A stretch of 25,863 nucleotides of DNA, from the IMG/VR virus record IMGVR_UViG_3300049434_000098, positions 1 through 25,863 of that record, one strand, 5' to 3'. Under the pieces are notes generated by a model, which had not been told where the DNA came from, searched no databases, and worked only from the letters and a program-made list of their open reading frames with translations. Each line of letters begins with the position of its first letter. Position 1 is the stretch's first letter. The position numbers and the translations under genes are program-made. The DNA comes from a virus. Below are positions 20,060-25,863 of the stretch, in pieces.

Positions 20060-21052
20060 ATGCAGGACATCTACTCAATCGCTGAATCACAAAAGCAGGA
20101 GCTTCTAGCGCGAGAGCGCAAAGTTGCATCCGAGCTTGTTCGTGCTTATGGCCTTGCCTACAGCCGCATTCAAGCCCGCGTAGCTGAACTGACCGCGCAG
20201 ATTGAAGCTGCAAAACTTCACCCTGAAATTTCCGCTTCATCCTTCCTTTACGAGCGCGACCGTCTCAGAAATCTTAAAATTGAAATAGAGCGCGAGTTGC
20301 GCCGCTTCTCTCGTTTGGCTACAGAGCGCGTCACGAGCGAGCAGGGCTTGGCTATAGAAACAGCTACAGGCGACGCAGAGCGACTCGTGAGCGCGTCTAT
20401 AGAAGAGACAGGCTCTACCTCTGGCCTCTCGTTTGGTGCACTCAATTCTGAGGCGGCTGCCGCTATCGTCGGATTCGCAGGTGACGGCCAGCCCTTGCGC
20501 CTGCTCTTTGACAAGATCGCTCCGCAGATGGCGACGGCGATTTCTGATGAGCTTGTCTCTGGCGTTGTAGAGAATGCGCCAGCGCGAGTGATTGCATCTC
20601 GGATACGTGAAAAGTCAGGAATTGGCCTGGCGCGCTCGCTACTTATTGCGAGACAAGAGACGCTCAGAGCTTATCGCACGGCAACCTTAGAAAACTATAA
20701 AGCTTCCGGCGTCGTCACGCGCTGGCGTTGGCTCGCCTCGCTCGACACGCGAACCTGCATCATTTGCTTTTTGATGGATGGCAAGGAATTCCCGCTCGCC
20801 GTGAATCTTAATTCTCATGTTGGTTGCAGATGTTCGCTCGTGCCTGTTACCGCACAGACTCCGCCGCGTAAAACAGGAATAGAGCGTTTTCAGGAATTAG
20901 AGCCGGGCGTGCAGAAAGATTTGCTTGGGTCCGCGAAGTATATAGCGTATCAGGCCGGGAAGTTTCAGCTTGAAGATTTAGTGGGCGTCGGCTACTCACC
21001 GCAATGGGGCACGGTTCGCTATCAGAGAAGTTTGAAAGATTTGCTCGCCTGA
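20060..21052 (+). CDS. Minor head / head morphogenesis protein (SPP1 gp7, Mu gpF-like)
   Basis: This 330-residue protein begins with long helices (1-100). Residues about 195-263 contain the family signature: ARQETLRAYRTATLENY, WRWLASLDTRTCIICFLMDG, then HVGCRCSLVP. Cys233, Cys236, His253, Cys256 and Cys258 could hold a metal. Members associate with the portal and are needed for head assembly or DNA ejection. The C-terminal QAGKFQLEDLVGV...WGTVRYQRSL block is also typical. The ATG lacks an obvious ribosome-binding site and lies after a structured leader. Confidence 0.88.
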   Translation: MQDIYSIAESQKQELLARERKVASELVRAYGLAYSRIQARVAELTAQIEAAKLHPEISASSFLYERDRLRNLKIEIERELRRFSRLATERVTSEQGLAIETATGDAERLVSASIEETGSTSGLSFGALNSEAAAAIVGFAGDGQPLRLLFDKIAPQMATAISDELVSGVVENAPARVIASRIREKSGIGLARSLLIARQETLRAYRTATLENYKASGVVTRWRWLASLDTRTCIICFLMDGKEFPLAVNLNSHVGCRCSLVPVTAQTPPRKTGIERFQELEPGVQKDLLGSAKYIAYQAGKFQLEDLVGVGYSPQWGTVRYQRSLKDLLA

Positions 21053-21184
21053 TTGGATCGGCTCTCGTCATATCCGGCGAGACGATCACTCCGGCACCTC
21101 ATCGCCATTTCCAGTGTTACTCGATCCACGTCAATTCAAGCGATAGTCGACGCCGTAAAAATAAACCCCACGCAATCTCTAAAA

Positions 21185-21242
21185 TCTCCAATTGTGAAGC
21201 CGCATATCAAGCGGCAATTAAATTCTAAATTCCAATTGGAGA
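21185..21242 (+). promoter_or_regulatory. Nested hairpin that can hide the scaffold ribosome-binding site
   Basis: The outer 10-bp arms TCTCCAATTG (21185-21194) and CAATTGGAGA (21233-21242) are perfectly complementary. An inner hairpin GCCGC/GCGGC (21199-21215) lies between them. The right outer arm contains GGAG, the only good ribosome-binding sequence of the next gene, so folding would reduce its translation. The rest of the 200-base gap from 21053 shows nothing else I can name. Confidence 0.6.
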
Positions 21243-21252
21243 CTTTTTGATT

Positions 21253-21816
21253 ATGGACGAACCTATTACCACAACCACAGACACCACAGGCACACCGGCA
21301 CCCGTCGTCAATGATGGCGATGCTGGAGCGCCGCCCGTTACGCCACCCGTCGTGCCGCCAGTAGTTGAGCCGCCCGCCGCGCCTGTCGTGCCGGAAGGCT
21401 ATGTTAAGGCTGAAGACGTTGAAACGGAGCGCACGGCCCGCACCGCCGCAGAGACGGCACGTACCGAAGCGGAGACGCGCGCAAGTGCCGCTGAGGCTCG
21501 CGCGCGACAGGCAGAGATTAATGCTGCCGCGCAAAAATTAGGCTTTAACGACCCCGCCGATGCTGCGCTCTACGTCGGCGCGGACGTGACAGACATTGAA
21601 GGCGCGCTGGCAAGCGTGATTGAAGCGAAACCTTATCTGAAGAGAGCGGTTGAAGTCGTCACGCCGCCCGTTACTCCGACCAGCCCGACGAATCCTGCGC
21701 GCACAAGTTCTGCCGCTCCTACTTTCACGCAGGCGCAGATTTCGGACCGCACTTTCTGGGCCGCGAACAAGCCAGCAATCATGCAGGCGATGAAGGAAGG
21801 CAGAATCACCAGCTAA
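21253..21816 (+). CDS. Scaffold-like head assembly protein
   Basis: This 187-residue protein lies between the head morphogenesis and capsid genes, the usual scaffold position. Its N-terminus is Pro/Val/Thr-rich and disordered, its middle is an Ala/Glu/Arg coiled coil (ETERTARTAAETARTEAE) and its C-terminus carries the RTFWAANKPAIMQAMKEGRI helix, probably capsid-binding. These are typical of phage scaffolds. GGAG lies 11 bases before this ATG but 5 bases before an in-frame TTG at 21247, so translation could begin two codons earlier. No protease gene is visible nearby. Confidence 0.8.
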   Translation: MDEPITTTTDTTGTPAPVVNDGDAGAPPVTPPVVPPVVEPPAAPVVPEGYVKAEDVETERTARTAAETARTEAETRASAAEARARQAEINAAAQKLGFNDPADAALYVGADVTDIEGALASVIEAKPYLKRAVEVVTPPVTPTSPTNPARTSSAAPTFTQAQISDRTFWAANKPAIMQAMKEGRITS

Positions 21817-21835
21817 ACCAACCTCGACTTACAAC

Positions 21836-21888
21836 AAAGTGTCACCAAAAGTTACAGCCTCGGCTTGTGTAACTTTTGGTGACACTTT
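21836..21888 (+). terminator. 21-bp perfect hairpin before the major capsid gene
   Basis: The left arm 21836-21856 (AAAGTGTCACC then AAAAGTTACA) is an exact reverse complement of the right arm 21868-21888, with an 11-base loop that itself contains GCC-TC-GGC. It ends in ACTTTATAG, a weak U-tract. It may be an attenuator or an RNase III-type processing site. It is 75 bases upstream of the capsid ATG. Confidence 0.75.
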
Positions 21889-21907
21889 ATAGTGTGCTCC
21901 AAGACAG

Positions 21908-21934
21908 AGCGGCTCTATACGTTGGGCCGCTTTT
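21908..21934 (+). terminator. Second terminator-like hairpin before the capsid gene
   Basis: The 6-bp arms AGCGGC and GCCGCT flank a 12-base loop, and the stem runs into TTTT. It is terminator-shaped but weak. It follows the 21-bp hairpin by 19 bases and ends 29 bases before the capsid ATG. Confidence 0.5.
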
Positions 21935-21963
21935 CATATCCACCACCTGCAAAGGAGCACCGT

Positions 21964-22887
21964 ATGTCAACCAATATTACTGGCGCAGTTGCAACTACCG
22001 CCGGATTCGTCCCTACAATCTGGGCGCAGACGGCTCTGGACGTGCTGCGCGCAAACATCGTGTTAGCCAAGCGCGTCGCGCGAGATTACAAATTTGACGA
22101 TCAACAGACGCAGGGCAAGACAATCAACATCGCGTATCCTGGTAAGTTCACCGCGCGCAAGAAAGCGGCGAACACGCCAGCGACAACGCAAGTGCCCGCT
22201 GGCGGAACTTTCATTCCCGTGACACTCTCAGAGCACAGTTACGTTGATTTCATCATTGAAGACGTTGCGGAAGTACAGTCTAACGCGCCGCTGATGATGC
22301 GCTACGTTAAGCCCGCGATTATCGCACTTGCGGAGACGCTCGAAGACGACCTATTTACGCTCGTCTCTTCTTTCACGCACAGCATCGGCGCGTCAGGAAC
22401 GGACGTGAGCCGCGCAACAATTGTTTCGGCTCAGAAGCAATTGAATCAGCAGAAAAATCCGAAGACGGACCGCACGCTTGTGATTTCCGATAAAGACCAA
22501 GCGGGACTTCTGAATGATCCGACGCTCGCCTACTATTTCGCCAACGTCCAACCTGAAGCTGTGCGCGAGGGAATAATCGGCCACATGTACGGCTTTGATA
22601 TTTTCCCGTCACAGCAAGTGCCCGTCGTTGCTGGCACGCCCGACTCGACAAAGAATTTCGCGTTCCATGAAGACGCGATTGTGCTGGCGACGCGTCCCTT
22701 CAAAGGCATACCGGAAGGCGCGGGCGCGGGCGCGCAGAGTTACACGCAGGTTGACGAAGAGTCTGGCCTGCTACTGCGCGTGATCTATCAGTACAGCATG
22801 GCAGAGCGCGGCGCGCGTGTCGGCTTCGATATGCTGTATGGCTTTACGAAGCTGCGCGACGAAGCGGGCGCAGTCGTCCTCTCGTAA
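21964..22887 (+). CDS. Major capsid protein (P22-coat-like pattern)
   Basis: This 307-residue protein is the likely HK97-fold shell subunit. It starts MSTNITGAVATTAGFVPTIW and contains the QTQGKTINIAYPGKFTARKK, VTLSEHSYVDFIIEDV, DDLFTLVSSF and ERGARVGFDMLYGF segments seen in P22 gp5-like coat proteins. Position after the scaffold supports this. The ATG follows AAGGAG, and two hairpins lie just upstream. It ends 9 bases before a small gene with AAGGAGG. Confidence 0.9.
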   Translation: MSTNITGAVATTAGFVPTIWAQTALDVLRANIVLAKRVARDYKFDDQQTQGKTINIAYPGKFTARKKAANTPATTQVPAGGTFIPVTLSEHSYVDFIIEDVAEVQSNAPLMMRYVKPAIIALAETLEDDLFTLVSSFTHSIGASGTDVSRATIVSAQKQLNQQKNPKTDRTLVISDKDQAGLLNDPTLAYYFANVQPEAVREGIIGHMYGFDIFPSQQVPVVAGTPDSTKNFAFHEDAIVLATRPFKGIPEGAGAGAQSYTQVDEESGLLLRVIYQYSMAERGARVGFDMLYGFTKLRDEAGAVVLS

Positions 22888-22896
22888 GGAGGACAC

Positions 22897-23205
22897 ATGC
22901 CGCGCTACATAGTGAACCCCGGCAATGCGGTGCACTCGGTGGAGGAGAGTGAGTTCAAACGGCTCACTCTCTTGCCGGGGTATCGTGAAGCCACAACGGA
23001 TGAGATAGCCGGATGGTATGCCATGCAAGGCTTGAGCGTGCCGCCGGATTTGCAGCCTGACCGCCAACCCCTAACAGACTCTCAGGCAACGGCCACCGAC
23101 GTTGACGATGCGAGTAATAACAAAAACTCATCTAAGCTCCCCGATCTTCCAACCGGGAACGCTCCAAAGCAGCCTCGAAAGAATCGTCGCGCAAACGGCG
23201 TTTGA
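22897..23205 (+). CDS. Small virion-operon protein, possible head decoration or connector
   Basis: This 102-residue protein has a folded N-terminus (MPRYIVNPGNAVHSVEESEFKR, then LLPGYREATTDEIAGWYAMQG) and a long polar, basic tail. The N-terminal pattern is common in small proteins after phage capsid genes, but its role is unknown. AAGGAGG precedes its ATG. The tail overlaps the next gene by 98 bases in another frame. Confidence 0.7.
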   Translation: MPRYIVNPGNAVHSVEESEFKRLTLLPGYREATTDEIAGWYAMQGLSVPPDLQPDRQPLTDSQATATDVDDASNNKNSSKLPDLPTGNAPKQPRKNRRANGV

Positions 23206-23593
23206 TTACGAGCGCAAGGTGAAGGAGCAAATGCGTGCGCCGAAGTCGGGGCGTACGTATCGTCGCGGCGCAATCACCCGCGCCGCATCTTCTAATCTCC
23301 CAAAAGGCTTGCGAACTCGGACGACTGAGAAGGGCAATGTGCGCGCCATTGTCGGCTACAGGCTTCACAGAGCAAGCGCGCCCGGCGAAGCTCCCGCCGT
23401 TGACGAAGGAACACTCATCAATTCAATCGTGGCGAAGCCTGACGGCCTTCGAGCAACTATCACAGTCAGCGCGCCTCAGGCTGAAATTCTCGAATACAAA
23501 AAAGACCGTCCCGTGTTCGAGCCAACCCTTGAAGAGATGCGCCCCGGATTCATCGCCGCCTGTGACGAGGAAGTGGGAAGACTATGCCAGTAG
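23108..23593 (+). CDS. HK97 gp10-like neck/tail-completion protein
   Basis: This 161-residue protein matches the HK97-gp10 type by pattern: a long N-terminal helix (LERIVAQTAFDYERKVKEQM), a basic GRTYRRGAI segment, LRTRTTEKGNVRAIVGY, APAVDEGTLINSIVAK and a C-terminal EILEYKKDRPVFEPTLEEMRPGF. Such proteins join the head to the tail. The ATG lies inside the previous gene, a 98-base overlap that is unusually long for this operon; the first residues could start later. Confidence 0.72.
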   Translation: MRVITKTHLSSPIFQPGTLQSSLERIVAQTAFDYERKVKEQMRAPKSGRTYRRGAITRAASSNLPKGLRTRTTEKGNVRAIVGYRLHRASAPGEAPAVDEGTLINSIVAKPDGLRATITVSAPQAEILEYKKDRPVFEPTLEEMRPGFIAACDEEVGRLCQ

Positions 23594-24276
23594 CAAACCT
23601 CTACGCCACTGTTGAAGATTTGAGCCAACGCGCTCCCGCAATCTTCGGTCAGACGGTCGGGGAGATAACTGATGAGCAGAGGGCTTCGGCTGAAAGTTTG
23701 CTCGAAGCAATCTCGCGCGCAATTGATTCAAAGACGCGACGGCACGCGGGCGCGTTCTCGCCAAGCCCTGACACGGCAACCGCTTTAGTCGTTTACGGCA
23801 ACAATAAATCCTGTCTTGAAATCCCCGCGCACATCAAAGGCACGGTTAATACAACTGTAACGACGATTGCAGGCGTGGCCGCGCCGCACTGCGTAGAGCA
23901 TCGCGGGCTTCTCTGCATCGTGGACTCGTTAGGCGTGATGCTCAGAAACGCGCGCTGGCGTGAAGGTGTGCCGTACACGATACAAGCGCGCTGGGGATAT
24001 GACTCGACACCGGCAGACATCCGCGAAGCTTGTTTGTTAGAGGCGGCGCGGCGTGCGCGCTTGAACAGTGGCGATATAGCCGGGATGGTGACGACCATCA
24101 CGCGCGACGGCTCGACTTTGCAGCGTGACGATTTCCCGCCAGCCTTTAACAATTTGATTGCGCCTTACATCTTGCCTGAAAGGGAGAATGAGGACGACCA
24201 GGCGGGGATTGTAGAAACAGGGGATATTCGTTCTTCGGACGATCACCCTTATGACCCGTTCAAGCGTTATTGGTAG
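23584..24276 (+). CDS. Head-tail connector protein
   Basis: This 230-residue protein begins VANLYATVEDLSQRAPAIFG, a form common in head-tail connectors (gp6/gp15-like adaptors), and has YATVEDL, LLEAISRAIDSKTRRHAG, YTIQARWGYDSTPADIREACLLEAARR and a final DPFKRYW. It would attach to the portal and seal the DNA. It overlaps the previous gene by 10 bases and precedes the tail-terminator-like gene by 6. Confidence 0.72.
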   Translation: MPVANLYATVEDLSQRAPAIFGQTVGEITDEQRASAESLLEAISRAIDSKTRRHAGAFSPSPDTATALVVYGNNKSCLEIPAHIKGTVNTTVTTIAGVAAPHCVEHRGLLCIVDSLGVMLRNARWREGVPYTIQARWGYDSTPADIREACLLEAARRARLNSGDIAGMVTTITRDGSTLQRDDFPPAFNNLIAPYILPERENEDDQAGIVETGDIRSSDDHPYDPFKRYW

Positions 24277-24282
24277 AGATTT

Positions 24283-24786
24283 ATGTCTTCACCTTTGCCG
24301 ACAGACCCCGTTGCCGTTGAGTTGCATATTCGCTCGCTGATTGTGGCGAAACTGCAAGCCGTTGATGCGACGTGGAAAGCGCAGGATAAGCCGCGCTACA
24401 TCGTTGGCGAAAAAGAATGGCTTGCGGCTGCTGCCTTTCGCGTTGGCAACGCATTCGAGACGCGCGGCGCGTTTCTAAAGCTCGCTGGCTTTAGTGAAGT
24501 AGACGAAGGCAAGTGCGACCAGACCATACTGAGGCTTAACTATGAGCTTCATCTTTTCACGTCAATTATTGACCGCCGCGCCGATGGCTCGAACTCGCAT
24601 GACGATTTAGTGAGCTATGAGTTGCGCGTGCGCGCTTCCTTCAAGGCGGATCGCACTTTCGGTTATTCACGCTCTTTCGTTGAGCACAAACTCTGGCAAA
24701 CCACTGAGGCTCTACACAGCGCAAACGTGGACGGCGCAGACCTCTATCAAACGAAACTTGAACTTGTCGTTGAGATAGACCAATAG
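24283..24786 (+). CDS. Tail terminator-like protein
   Basis: This 167-residue alpha/beta protein sits between the connector and the tail tube, the normal place for the tail terminator or completion protein. It has an N-terminal helix (VAVELHIRSLIVAKLQAV), strands (LRLNYELHLFTSI, LVSYELRVRASF) and a final VDGADLYQTKLELVVEIDQ strand, typical of that fold. No sequence motif is decisive. The stop is 12 bases before the next ATG. Confidence 0.62.
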   Translation: MSSPLPTDPVAVELHIRSLIVAKLQAVDATWKAQDKPRYIVGEKEWLAAAAFRVGNAFETRGAFLKLAGFSEVDEGKCDQTILRLNYELHLFTSIIDRRADGSNSHDDLVSYELRVRASFKADRTFGYSRSFVEHKLWQTTEALHSANVDGADLYQTKLELVVEIDQ

Positions 24787-24798
24787 GAGACAATTAAA

Positions 24799-25863
24799 AT
24801 GTCAACAACCTTCAAACAGAAAAACGTGGTCGCGGCCTGCTCGCCTACTTTCGAGGCGCAAGAAAACCTTGTAACGGCTCTTGCTTCAGCCAAACTTACC
24901 GCGACGCTTCCACTTTCGCGCGACAATCGCCCGCTCCCCTCAATTCGTAAGACGAGAGACGAGACGCGCGAATGCAGGGGCAAGTATTTAATCGGGCGTC
25001 GCATCACGAGCCGTCTCGCGCTCTGGACTCTGCGCTTTAGCGATGTGAGCGCGCAGCTTGTCACTGGCATTCTCGCTCTCGCGCAAGGCGCGGCGGCGGC
25101 ACTCTCTGGCGGCACTAACGAAATCCAGACTTTGACCATCACGGCGACGGGCGGCACTTATCCACTGCGCGTCACTGTAGGCGATGACACGGAGACTACC
25201 TCTGCGCTCGCTTACAATGCGAATGCGGCAGCAATCCAAGCGGCGCTTAATGCGCTCTCAAACCTTGCCGATGGCGATTTGGTTGTCACGGGCACTAACC
25301 CATTCACCATCACTGCTGCCGGAAATCTGCGCGACACAGACATCTCGCCTATCATCGTTATAACTTCGGCTCTAACGGGCGGCAGTGCTTCTATTGCTCA
25401 GACCACAGGCGGCGCAGGCGCTATCCACGAGATCACGCACGGCATTTCTGACGACGTTCCGAAGACGAGCTTCATCATTGGCACTGAAGGCGACGACGAT
25501 GAGCCATCAGAGCTATACAAAGGCATGTGCGTCAATCGCGTTGTGCTCACAGGCGAAGTGCGCGGCAAGGTTTCGATGGACGTGGAATTTTGCGGGAGCG
25601 CGGACGTTGAAGTGATTGACCCTTTCACGTTCAATGCGTGCCGGACTTTCAATCCTGTCTATGCGAACGACTGTCAATGGACCGTCAACGCTATTGACAG
25701 GACGGCGGACCTGCGGCGCATTCAATACACGTATAACCAAAACTTGGCAATCAGCGACGACCCGTTTGTCTTCGACGCGATTGATGCTGTTCGGATTGAG
25801 AGGGGCGACCAAGCGGAGGATTCAATCTTCAACCTTCAGGTTTACGGTACGAAGATGCATCCG
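24799..25863 (+). CDS. Major tail tube protein with inserted Ig-like domain (partial)
   Basis: This frame encodes 355 residues and is open at the right edge, so the C-terminus is missing. Residues 1-100 and from about 205 onward read as one tail-tube-like protein (ACSPTFEAQENLVTALASAK; SRLALWTLRFSDVSAQL). Residues about 104-200 form a separate beta domain with NEIQTLTITATGG, then ALAYNANAAAIQAALNALSNL and a final ALTGGS. I recognise this repeat type from phage tail and bacterial surface proteins. Ig-like insertions in tube subunits decorate the tail exterior. The ATG follows TAGGAG. A tube gene implies a long-tailed phage. Confidence 0.8.
   Translation, partial: MSTTFKQKNVVAACSPTFEAQENLVTALASAKLTATLPLSRDNRPLPSIRKTRDETRECRGKYLIGRRITSRLALWTLRFSDVSAQLVTGILALAQGAAAALSGGTNEIQTLTITATGGTYPLRVTVGDDTETTSALAYNANAAAIQAALNALSNLADGDLVVTGTNPFTITAAGNLRDTDISPIIVITSALTGGSASIAQTTGGAGAIHEITHGISDDVPKTSFIIGTEGDDDEPSELYKGMCVNRVVLTGEVRGKVSMDVEFCGSADVEVIDPFTFNACRTFNPVYANDCQWTVNAIDRTADLRRIQYTYNQNLAISDDPFVFDAIDAVRIERGDQAEDSIFNLQVYGTKMHP

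Overview
The window is most of a temperate tailed-phage genome (Caudoviricetes, probably a siphovirus), read as a prophage or an excised phage. An integrase/repressor module lies at the left on the minus strand. A long rightward early operon follows, and a virion-assembly operon runs off the right edge. I cannot name the host. GC is moderate with many GCGC runs, ribosome-binding sites are mostly AAGGAG-like, and GTG/TTG starts are common. These traits fit many bacterial phyla, and no host chromosomal gene is present.

Layout. (1) Lysogeny module, minus strand, 1-4116: tyrosine integrase, an AT-rich J-domain/zinc-ribbon protein, an ImmA/IrrE-type metalloprotease, a small protein and an XRE repressor. 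One small plus-strand gene is embedded among them. (2) Switch region, about 4200-4260: a rightward promoter (TTGACA, 17 bp, TATTCT) whose start point falls in a perfect 22-bp palindromic operator. (3) Early operon, 4266-16274: many small unknown genes, a SWIM zinc finger, a conserved phage protein of likely DNA-recombination context, a replication-initiator-like winged-helix protein with three 24-bp repeats inside its gene (candidate origin), a PAPS-reductase/DndC-like ATP pyrophosphatase, zinc-finger proteins, an ASCH-domain remnant, an adenine-N6 and a cytosine-C5 DNA methyltransferase, a winged-helix regulator and a small membrane protein. No DNA polymerase or helicase is visible, so replication probably relies on the host. 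(4) A strong intrinsic terminator (16303-16338) closes the early operon. (5) Virion operon, 16428 to the end: a small one-TM protein, small and large terminase, SPP1-like portal, SPP1-gp7/Mu-gpF-like head protein, scaffold-like protein, major capsid protein, head-tail connectors, tail terminator-like protein and a tail-tube protein carrying an inserted Ig-like domain.

The least explained signals are RNA-level. A run of hairpins sits at 4993-5150 in an otherwise gene-free stretch. Long perfect hairpins punctuate the portal/head/scaffold/capsid junctions: a 15-bp stem, a nested stem that would hide the scaffold ribosome-binding site, and a 21-bp stem just before the capsid gene. Several genes also look recently rearranged: an ASCH gene without its N-terminus fused out of frame to its neighbour, a zinc-ribbon gene with an apparent frameshift, and a near-identical 34-bp in-frame linker shared by two unrelated genes.
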